DNA of 64,000 bases. Origin: Acanthaster planci. Its lineage: Eukaryota; Echinodermata; Asteroidea; Valvatida; Acanthasteridae. The translations under genes were made by a program, and so were the position numbers. Location: assembly GCF_001949145.1 (NCBI RefSeq), contig NW_019091543.1, positions 192,345 through 256,344 on the forward strand, read 5' to 3'. Positions 14,901-26,900 of the stretch are shown piece after piece. Each line of letters opens with the position of its first letter. Position 1 is the stretch's first letter. Under the pieces are notes generated by a model. It was given only the letters and a program-made list of their open reading frames with translations, was not told the DNA's origin and did no database searches.

Positions 14901-17900
14901 GGTAGAGACCCAGTGAATTATGTATACAAAGTAACTGGCAATATGATACATAAACACTTGACTGTTGTTACTCAGGCAAGATGCCAATGATAAGCTAGAA
15001 ATCCATTCAGATAACTCCAGATGTCCTTATCATTTCATTTTTTTTACAATTTCATTTTCTACACCTAGTTGCTGGATTTAGTCCTGATAAACCTGGCAGT
15101 GGAAATTGTTTTTCACCAAACAAGACCCAGGAAGAACTGCCTTCCCATGGGAATGCATCTTCTGTCTTTCCACCACCGAACCTGTCTAGACCAACCACTG
15201 GCGAAGGTACTGTATTTGTGTGATGTGACTTCAGTTGACTCTTGTTATTACAAACTCACCTTTGACAAATTTTTGTTATACCAAGCACAGATCAAGTACG
15301 AAATTACTTTTACAATAAATACAATAAAAGGTTTTTGTGACTCTGTTGCGTGAAATACATTATTGGCGACCTATTTATTTTCCGTTTTTACAAATCCTGA
15401 ATATATCAATGAAATTAAAATTAGTCATTATCCTCTTGCTGCCAGGGAACCCCATTTTGAGCAACATGGGTTATACACAGAGCCGGGGTGCCCGAAATGG
15501 GACAAAAGAGCTGGCCTGTGTAACAAAAGACCATACTCAAAACAAAAGACCTGCTGCTGGGAATTGCCATCAGCTTAGAGTAACCACCAAACAGTCATTC
15601 GTGTGGGTGTCAACGTCCATTAAATGAAATGATGAATTTTTAAAGAAGTTTGAAAATCTCCCATATGTGTTTATTGCATTTTTAAAAGCACCCGGCAGCA
15701 TGTGGTTAATACAGATGTTTCTCGTGACACGATTGTGTCAGTTGTTTAATCTTGTCAGTGCAATGCAGAATCTTTCCATGTGAAGGTGCAAATTGGTTGT
15801 ACCCTGTTCAGTCATTTATCGTCCATCATGGTTACCAACCACAGCCACTGGTGACACGTTCCTCTCATCAGCACTGCATGTGTAAAGCCAAAGGAAAATC
15901 ATATAAAAGAAACAATGATGGTTTTACAGCAGGCTTTTTCAAGTTTCCATTCCATTAAGCCCTAAATCTCCAATAAATTACTGAATCCCCTTCCCTATTC
16001 AGATGATTTTTAAAAAAAGATACAAAACAATCACAAAACTGTTAATCTGTTCTGTTAAGAAATCAATAAATTTGCTGAAAACCCTTTCTTTGATAGATTC
16101 TCTAAAAAAGTGAATTCACTACTGCTCCAAGCTCAAAAAACTGTTCAAAGCCATTATCAATCACCACATTAGGGTGGTGCAACCAGCAATGAGCTAGTTT
16201 GTGCACTTGTATGATGTATATGACATAACTATGACATCACTATTTATGATATCACACTCCTTACGCAAAATTCTCCTGAAGGGCAATTAAGGAAAGCTCG
16301 CATGTGTTGATTATTAATTACTCTTGGTCATCCATAATTATATGTGAAATTTCAAACACAGCCACGTGCCAAAATGGTGTCTCACATTGAACATTACAAA
16401 ACAAACCAACAATAACAAAGTGGAAATATCACTTCATTGAGCACAGTCTGAATTGCAAGGTGAAGGAACTAGGTGTCCAGCATCAGGCAGCTCCAAGAAG
16501 TCACCACATTTTAGTGGCAGAACATCCCAGGAGAGATCTTTGTAAATCTTGTGCACCCAGGACCCAAAAGGATCAAGGCTGTTCTGAAAAACAATCATAC
16601 TCACACAAAATATGGACTTTGGTACAAATCCCAACTGACTATTTTCAGAATTCCAAATTGCATAATACCTTGATTTTTTGTTGACTAGCAGTTTTGTATG
16701 TGGAAATAAAAATATGTAATCGTTGGTGATTTTTATGCCAGTGCCTCTAAAGCACCTACTTGGAAAGTTAGAGTAAAATAACTTCAACAGTGCACTGGGT
16801 GTACTCACTTTTTTAAGCTACTGTGCCAGTACATTCAAAATTAATATTACTATAATTAAACAGATAAATAAATTTTGCTTCCATTTGGTGTTAAGGAATA
16901 GAGAGGAAGTCAAGAAGCAAAGTTGCAACCGATGTGGCCAAGGGACAGAGACAGCCGACACAGGTACAGTTGAGTGTTTCCTGCACTTGGGATTTATCAC
17001 TTTCAATGTCAACCATCTACTGCATTCTTAAAGAATAGTAAACAGTGTTCTCCACAGCCTTAAAATTTAGCAGAGTGGCAGGCAATGAGAGTGCAACGCC
17101 TGAGGCATTTCCTACACACTTTCTTCCTGACTCTTTAAATTGAAATTGGTCATTTTTACCGCTTGCAATGAAGGCAGGATTTTGGGGGGGGTGGACATCC
17201 AAAAGCGATTTTTTTTTCTAGGGCATTTTTTAAACTAATTAGAATTCATCATGGGGGGGGTAAAGGCCTGAATAAAAAAACACCCTCAATTGTCATGGGA
17301 ACATTGTAATTTACGTCAACTGGTTCTCGACACAAAGTGAAAATGGTATTACTGGGGAAATTGAAACCAGTCAAGAAATTCCATACATATGTATTAAGTG
17401 AATAGATGCTGAACATTTCTACGTGTGTAATGCTGGCAAACTCATCATGTTCATTCATAGTGTGGTAAGCTTCTCTGTACACGGATAAACTGTGAAGACA
17501 ATGAAGAGTGGGGAAATCACAATGAAAACAAAAAAGCAGGCAGTAAAAATGTTGACGAGGCAGCAAAACTTTAGTGGAGTGGCATAAAATTCTGGCAAGG
17601 TGGCCCTCCTGCTAAAACCTGTTGTGGAGAACAGAGTAAAACAGGGATGGCTTAGGGTACCTTTTGAATTTGAACAAATAAGAGATCAAGTTGAATATAG
17701 ATTTTATCATCAGGTAAGAAAGATGGATGTCGGCAAGAACTGAAAGTCCAGATGCACAAGGCATGTGAGCCTACCATGTAATACTGTTGGCATTCGTCTA
17801 GAGACAGTGGAGGGCTGTGCCATGGTTCAGTCTGTTGAGATGCAGCAGGTGCTGTAGCTAAACTGTCTGATCCTGGATCGATAGGCTCTACTGCAGTTGC

Positions 17901-20900
17901 TGTAGATGAATTCCGCACTTGACTCAGCTGGTGCTTTGGCTGCCATCTGTGCATTCTTTTCCCATCACTCCTCTCTCTTCTCACTCTGTGGATGCCCTCC
18001 TCTACTGTCTTTTTATGGCTGCTGCATTCAGTAGCTTTAGCCACATAGCCCTCACTCGTCGTCATGTCTTGTTTACAAACATCCTTGTTGTGCAAGAGAA
18101 GCTGCCTGGCTGATCTGGAGCAGATGGAAAACTTGCCATACAGCATGCCCTTCAGAATTCAACCATCATCCATTTCTGATGTGGTTAAGCCAATGCATAA
18201 ACTTGTGGATGAGCAGTGCAAATATACTTGGGGGGGTTTGTGTGATCAAGGACATTCTTGTTCAGGATACGATTTTGCCATTGGATGCCCACAATTCTGA
18301 AGCTGCACAGGTGGAAGGTGTTGAGCCTGTGCTCTTGGTGGGTGTGGAGGGTCCATGCTTCGCTGTCACTAGAGCAGTGTGTTTAGCATGCAGGCTTGAC
18401 ATACCTGCGTCTTGGTGTAGATGGCCAGGATCCTCTTTGCCAAATGAGCCAGGGCTGATATTGCTGTTAAGCTTGGTGTCCATGGACAGGTTGCTTGAGA
18501 TGGTGAAGCCAAGGTACGTGAAGTCCTCCAACACCTCAAGGGTAAAGTCGGCAATGGAGATGGGGTGTTAGGTGCTGCTCATGTCTTGGTCCAGTATGTT
18601 GGTCTTCTTGTAGCTGGTGGTCAAGCCAAATGTGCTGCATGCATGTAAAGCAGTTGAGTCATCGTACCGCCTCCCTGGAGTATGCCATCAGAGATGCATC
18701 ATCAGTGAAGAACATCTTTAATCTTAATACATGATTATTATCTGTCTTATGTAAGGATGGGGCAATTACAGATTTTCCACAACATTTAAAGGAACCCACT
18801 TTGGAGGTGTGACACTTGATTGATTGATGTGTTTCTTAGTTTAAATGTATGTAGAGTCTGTTTGGTTTATGGAACACTTTAAATCTTGCTTATATCAAAG
18901 GAATATCATAAATCCCATAGCCAGCAGTCCTGTGTTGTGCCAACCATGTACATGTACACTACATACAATTTGTGGTGTTTGAAGTCTTCCGTGACAGTAT
19001 GGTGCTAAGATCAGTGATCATTGTCTGTTATTCTTAATGACAAAATATTGAGTTCTATGCTGTCACTTCTACATGTATATCCTCTGATACATTCTATCCA
19101 ATTTTGAAAATCCCATTGTAGTTTTTTTAAAAAGGAGACATTTGAAGCCATGTTGCCTGTATAGTGGTTAAATTATAATAACATGCCAACTGGTAGATGG
19201 ACTCCTGATGGTTTGTGAGAGTGGAGGAAAAAATGAACATCATTCTTTAGATCTAAGGCAGACGTTGGATGCTAACAGAATCTTCCACAGGAACTTATCG
19301 TATTTGTTTTTTTCTAGTCAAGGATGATTTTTTTAATTAACCTTTTATCCATTCAATCTATCTTTGGGGTATGCACCTAATAAAATGCCCCCTTTTTATG
19401 TTTTTTAAGTTGCGCATATTTTCAAAAGGCACTCACTTAAGCAATCCTCATATAACTAGTTTTGCGTTAACGTTTTCAATGTGCCATTTTGAGTCTTGGA
19501 TTCTACATTTTATTTCATTTATTTGCCAGATAAAAGGACATACAAAATATGCAAATTACGTACAAGAGGCACACCTAAAAACATCTAAATACATTACATG
19601 AGAGATATAAATAATTCACTGTAACTAAAATCCAGAAAAAAACCTCAGCAGCCAGACTGCTCAAGCAAACTATCACCACAGCACAAAAATGCAACTACCA
19701 ACCTTCAAGTGCAACACAGCAATACACTCTCTCACACAACCTGATTATGTCCATTAGGGAGAGTACTGACAACCTCTACACATATACAGACAAACAAAAA
19801 CATACGAACTGGAAGAACCTCTGGCAGGGATAACCAAAATAGTGACAGAGTCACTTTCAAAGTGGTTAAACTTGAAATTCCCCATGAAACGCAACAAGGA
19901 CAACTCAAACAAGAAAGCAGTGCTGTGGCTTCTCTCTCATACAGTAGATAGCTCATTATGCAAAAAGTAAATATATGTATATTTGGTATCTTTCAGTTCA
20001 ATAATTTATCTTGGGTGTATTATTTCTACTCTGAAGACTGCAACCTAGTGTTTGAACTTTTTCTTAAGAAAGTGTACAACCCCAGACCCTGCCAAAAAAA
20101 GGCTGGACAAATTTTCCTCAGGAATTTCTTATCACTGTATGCGCCCTGATAAAAATACTCGAATGAGTAAATCTACTCCAGCTGAATTGAAAAACCTTCC
20201 GGGAGAGTGATTGACAGCTCTATAGAGGTTCTACTTAGCAGCCATTTTTCCCAGTAACTGCTTTTGTTATGGAGGGATAGCACAATATGTTTATTCATGT
20301 GTATCTCTGTGGGAACGAAAGAAAAATGGCTGCCGTGCTAAACCTCCATTGTGATAGACACAGTATACACTTGTGTAATACAAAGTATATTTTGAAGACA
20401 TTAAGGTTCATCTTCAGGCCACATGTCTGAAGATGTTGCTTGGCAGCTGTGTCGATGATAATCTCTTTGCCAATTGAGCCAATTGGATGCAATTAAAGCC
20501 TTCATTGATGAAATTTAACATTTTCAGCCATGTGACTTATGTAAGAATGACAAGTGGTTATCCACAAACATTATTGCTGAGGAGGCTAGGGAGCACTGAC
20601 TGGTACATAGCCTGACTTCTTTTGAGTGCAGTTACCCTGCAGTTTCAAAGCCCATTGATAAACTTTTCTTGACTTTGAAGAGGATTAAATGCAGAGGAAA
20701 TGATATATCTTAGACCTTGAAATTCATTGACAGTTTATTCCACGCAGTTTATCAGATTTCATTAAAAAAATTATTTTCCTATTTAAACAGTCCAAATAAA
20801 AATGATATTCCCAATAAGCCTTTTGCGAGTTAATTTGATTAAAATCTGCTGATTGCACATAAACATAATTTGAATTCCCAGACTAAAGACACTGCTGCTA

Positions 20901-23900
20901 TACCTCGTGATTCGGGAAAAGCTTTTGCATAGTGACCACTGTCTCTGGAATGGACTGTTCCTTTCTTGTCGTTCTTATCCATTTATAGCAGTGTATCAGT
21001 GCAAGGTGTCTCTTATGTAACAGTGTTTGTAGTATGGAGAATTCACATTATTTTCTCGTGAATTTAAAGAGCTCAGTGTATCATATTTTATTAAGGTAAT
21101 AAATATGTATGAGGCTGGTCTTAAACGTGTGTTTAAGACTGGCTGAGGAGAATACACGTGACTAATGCCTGAGCAGCAGGTGAGGGCATTATCAGCATTC
21201 ATTAGTATCGTTAGTAGGATGGATTTCCAGCAATTTTGTCATAGAATTTTACTTTCAGTTTCCCAAACACCCCTGTCCATTTTATGGAATATTTCTTGTG
21301 CAAACTGCCCAATAATGCACATGTGACGAGCTGCGTGTACACAGACTCTTGATTAAACAGAATCGATTAAACTATCCAGGTGCCAGTGCATGATTTTATG
21401 CAGCGGGCATTATCACCTCCCAGCGGGCATTATCAAATGTTCCTACACAGCCAAGTTGCATGTTGTTGAATAGGGGGACTGAGATGTGTATTAATGAATC
21501 AAGCGTAACTCCCAAAAGGCTTATCATATGGTGATTTTTTCCTTTCTATATCTGTTTACCTTTTGGGGAAACAAATCAATTTTAAAGCAATAAAAACTGC
21601 TTATTTTAAATGCGCTCATCATCCATCAACAGTTATACATTGGGCTAATCATTTGCATTGTTGGTGAATTGAAACAGGCGGCAGCAGCCCCTGTGAAGTG
21701 TTGGCTAAGCATTAAACAGTATGGGGAGGTTTTTCTAAATGTTTATGATATTAAACATAAACCATCCACACTGTAATGCACTTTGCATTTTGCTCAAAAT
21801 GGGCAAGGTTGAGTCTTCCATCACTTTTGGTGTGGTGGAGGTGCACTCTATCCTCTGGCTTGCTGATGTAGGACAGCCACAGGGAAGAAATGCTGCTACA
21901 GCAGTCGTCTCTGTTCATGGCTCTTCTCCTGGAGCTGTCGTATGGAGAACATACCAATTGTTGAATTTCCAGTGCCAGATCCACACTATGCCTAAGGGTG
22001 TAATGCTTTCAGTGAGTGACTGCAATCTGCCATCTTGCCAAAGGTATCTATGCTGGAGTTGTACATGGCATCACAGATGTTACTCCACCTTTCTTCAGCA
22101 TTGGTGGCAGGATAATCCTTGAGGGCTTCCGCGGTGGAGTTGGCAAAGTACTTCCACATGTCTGGAGTTGTTGTCTTGGCAAAGTTAATGTATGAGCATC
22201 CTTTCAGCTTTGAGCAGTGGATATGTCTGGATTAAAGGCGTACCTTGCTGCTGACCAGGGAATGGTCTGTGTCTCATTCACCACTGCAGTAGCTGCATGT
22301 ATAGAGACTGCAGTTCAGTAAGGTCTCCATGTGATGATGAGATCCACCTGGTTCCAGTGTAGAATAGCATGTGTTTGTGATGCAAAGGTCATAGTAGTCG
22401 GAATTCCAATAGTCTCTATCCATTCTTTTTCAGCTTGCCAACACTGAAATAACTGATGCAGCTGGGCCAGGAGCTGGAGTCAGATCCTACTCAGGCATTG
22501 AAATAAGTTGGCAAGTAGTACAGGTATTCTTTGACAGGGATACCTGTGATGGTGGTCAAGCTCCTTGTTAATTTGTTCTTTGGTCTCAACAGAAGAGAGA
22601 AGTGTGAGAGCATAGACACTCAGGACGTTCCTTGGACCTGAGGAGGTAGACATAGGAGTGACCTCTACAGGGCACAGGCCTTGGCAGTACATATGGACAT
22701 CCAGGGTGCTCAGTTGTCAGAATCTCCTTCTGGACCTCATTGACTTTCAAAGGAAAGCTGAGTGATACATTTGGCATCAGCTTGGCTACTGAAGCTGCCT
22801 GAAGGATGTCAAAGTTTACGTCCAGCCACCTAAGAAGCATTTAGGGAACTTATCTTCCCTTTGTAGGTCTTGTTTTTGTCCCACATGGTTTGCAGCTACT
22901 CTCTGCACCATGTAGGTACCTGGTCGGGGAACCAGTTTAGTTGCCAACCACCCAGCCATGAAACAGATGCAAATGGATTACATGTTACCAGATGACTATA
23001 GCAGGTTTGACCTGACCTGCAAAGTTACAGTTAAGCTAAGTTACACATATTTTGGATTGTACTTTTGAAGAACTTCAAACTTCAAAACAGATGTGCTGGG
23101 TTTGTCTTCAAGAAATCCACATGCATACAGATACATCCCCTCTACCTAAAGAACTTCACTGACTTCCAGTTGATAACACCTTCAAATCACTCAAGAATTC
23201 TACTCTAGACAATCATTCATCTCTTATGAGTATCCTGGGGCCAGATTCATGAAACTCATTTTATCTTGCGACTCATCTCAATAGGAACTGGGTCTTTCCC
23301 CACTAACAGACACATTTGCAGGACAGTCAATACAAATTTCCAACTGTAAAATTTTGCCATTATGTTTGCTTTCATATGTCATCACTGTATCTGATTGTTG
23401 CCATGGATAAATTGAGCAGTATTTAAGAAATTTCAAAACACAATTGAAAATTACCTGCAATGTATTAAATACTCTTTTTAGTTTGCTTTTAGAAACTTTC
23501 ATTTTGTCATGAAAACAATTCCAGTATAGTATAACATTGAAATTTGTTTCCAGAAAAATATGTAACTTTTGTCACTGGACGGACATCACGTTTGTCACAT
23601 GGACAGATATAACGCTTGTCACATGGACAGACATTTTTCTGGTGTTTGAATTAGAGCATGAAAACAGAATTGTTCACAAACCAAACTTATTTGTTTTCAG
23701 TTTTCAAAATCATTTTTGTTAAAAAAGACTATTAGACTTCAGCTAAAATGAAGACCATGTAAGTTTTCTCAATGAGTAACATTTGTCACATGGAAAAACG
23801 TAACGTTTGTCACATATCGTAACCTTGGGACAGACAGTCTTCTCACTTTCATTTTAGCAATATGAACCAACTTTTTCTAGTGAATTGTTCGTTTATTATA

Positions 23901-26900
23901 TTTAATTTGGTTTTGTAATAAAAGTATAAGTACTCATATGAGAAAATTTCTAATATTTTTACATTTAGAGGGAAAAAATGGTTGTGACAAATGTTTGCAA
24001 TTCTTAAAATCAAATCTTAAGTTTTGTTATCTGATAGAAAAAAACAACCACAAATATGATGTAAACTATTATTGTAAAAACTTTTCTGAGGAAGATATGT
24101 GTTTTTGCTCAGGTTATCTGGTCAAGGAATGGCAAAATCAGCCTATGTCATCTTTATCACTCTGTGGACATTCCTTAATTAACTCTCCTTAAAATCCGTT
24201 TGAAGAAAATTAAAAGCCGTAGATTTTGACTTATTTCTCAGATATCCCTGTAGTACCCATGTTTTAACAGATGAATTGCTTTTCTCCATTAGAGTGGTAT
24301 TTTAGATAACCTGAAAAACGTGAGCTGACACAGTTACATGTATGTGCACGTCCCACGAGAGCCCCTAATATAAGCTGGACATTTTCATCAAGATCCTGAT
24401 TATTTTAACAAAGAACAATCAAGTCCTATTATACTGTGCAAACTACTGTATATCTCCACAATTATACATATACCAGTAAAATTGTTAAAGTTCATTTCTT
24501 GATTCTCAACACTGTTAAAGAAAGAGATGATTTTGGCTATGTGCAAATATGTCTGTTAGTGTGGACAGACCCAACTAAGATGCTAAAGTTGAGTCCCCAC
24601 TCTAAGATTGATCTTAGCCAAGATGCGCTCTGAGATTGATTTCATGAAACCAATGTTAACCAAGATGCATCGAAACTACCAATATTTCGCTGTTTCCTTT
24701 TTGCCATTACTGTTTGATGAATCTGTTGAAGAAAATCATGCAGAGCTAATTTCATGTTCCTGAATGTATGGACCATGAAGGGACACAACCACTTGTGAAT
24801 GTGACATTTTAAATTTTGTTTTGCCATGATGTGAATTTGCTTTGCAACTATTCATGCAAAATTTTCACATCCCAAAATGTGTTCAAGACCAGTCTTGTCC
24901 CTTCAGGGTAACCATATGCAGGTGTGTATAGAACATGAACCTTTGCCAGAAAAATTAATCTACTTAATAAATTTCACACACTGGTAGTTGTACACAAGAC
25001 ACGATGGAATCAATCACGCTTCCCATCATTTCCATCATTGTATTTTAAAAAAAGAGGAGTTGGCGTACAGTTTAATTTTGTAAACAAGCTATGTTTGTTA
25101 AAACTACCCACTTGTCAGAAAGCTCTCCAAATCTGTTTCTCTGATTTTGTTCTCAAAACCTTTTTATGTATAAAACTTCAGGATGACACTCTTTTTTAAC
25201 AGCGGTGATTTCCAGATTATATACAAATTATTGCATTCATCAGTGACATAAAATGACTCAGAAGTTGCTGAAGAAGAGAAGACATGTTGAATTCATCTTA
25301 AAGAGCAACTCAAAGGAAAACAAACAGTGCATGTAGCCATTGTTTGGCATACACAAGGGTTTATCCACTATGAACAAAGGGCGAGTGTTCCCCTCTTTTT
25401 CCCCGTTTTCTCAAAATGAACAAAAATCCCTTCTCTGAAGACAAATGACACTGCGTTCGATTTGAATGATTCCATATTTATTTGAACAGATGAAATCAGA
25501 GAACATGTTTTCCTTTGAGTTGCTCTTTAAGTTGAGTGAAACTCATCCTAAATTGACCTAAGTTAATACGGGTCATCCTTCGGAAGACATGTCTTACCAT
25601 TTCATAAAGTGGACCCTTGGTGGCCAACCTTTTCTTATTCCCTTCGTTCTGTGATGGTTTCAACTCTTGTGCCTGAGTCTCAAAAGGAGCAGGGTTTTCC
25701 ATTGCTGGTCCCCACCTGTGGAATGTCCCTCATCAGGGCCTCACATCATCACCATTCAAATTTGTTCTCGAGAAACATTCTTTCATCTCTCTGTCATCGT
25801 TCTTTTTTCTGTGTAAGCACCTTGTATCCTCTGGTAATTTGGTACTATATAATACAGTTGTTTATTATTTAATTCAAAAGGCTATTTTCAGGCAGCAAAT
25901 GTTGGAAAACTTTTAGTATTTCACAGGATATATCATCTGCGCACACACACTGTTACTACTAGGGTGTTCCCATATATGGGAATGTTAGCCCTTGTACCAA
26001 CAGTTTGTTCCAACTGGTCATATGGTTATGACTAGCTGGTGGTATCACTTGGAATGTCCTTGGTCTTTAGCAGTCAGAAACAGGCAAAAATGATGGTGTG
26101 TTAGAAATAAGTTAAGTCCAATGCTTTCATCCACTCTATTTTTTCTTATTCTTTCAGAGTAAACGTCCCTTACCAAGGCCAACATTACTTACCAGTACCA
26201 ATAAGATGCCAAATCATGAGTTCCATGGACCTACAGGCAATAGGCAGCGTGCTAGTGACACCAAAATGAAAGGTACCCCACAGCAACATCTGGTTGAAAA
26301 CAGCATCATGTCCCCAGAAGCAGACAGTGGGTTCATGGGATCAGAGAGCAGCCGACAGTCCAATCAGAATGGAAGATCTGGCTCTGACAGTCACAACCAG
26401 CTGAGGAAACCTGGGAATATGTGAGGAAGATTGCGTATTGTTTGCCCCCCCCCCAAATATTTTCCTCTGAGTATCTTGACTGAGGTTCTCAAAAGGTTGA
26501 TATATTTATGCCCAGCCCAAAAAGTCAAAGCGCCATACTGCTTCTGCCTTGTGCGAACCCTGCATACCTAGTGTGGACCCATGAAAAAAGGAAGTCCACA
26601 TACTGCAGGTTGTGTGAAACTTGTGTGGACTGAGCTAGGTCCACATGATTTTTTCCTCTCTGAAAAACAGTTTTAGAGGCATTTTGGGGCCAGGGATATT
26701 GTTCGCAAAGTGAACAGGAGCATTCCAAATAACCAGCTTGAAAGAGTATTCACAGTTCATAAGAAATGAATATTTTCACCAAGTTTACTTTACTACATGA
26801 AAACAAAGGGATGTCCACACTATTGAAAAGATTACACCTTCATGTTTTCTGTGCTGATTAATAAAACAGGTTTAGCCTTCAGTCAAATAAGTTACCAAGA

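Larger units (their letters stand above)
16964..26157 (+). other. AKNA intron 7
   Basis: 9.2 kb. Holds two antisense LINE fragments (17650-18720 and 21740-22880), dispersed family A copy 2, hairpin elements near 20222-20350 and 25297-25531, and a short tandem repeat at 23572-23643. Confidence 0.65.

Noticed and set aside
16434-16808. 124-codon - strand open frame in intron 6
   Set aside because: No family likeness and no splice context; consistent with chance.
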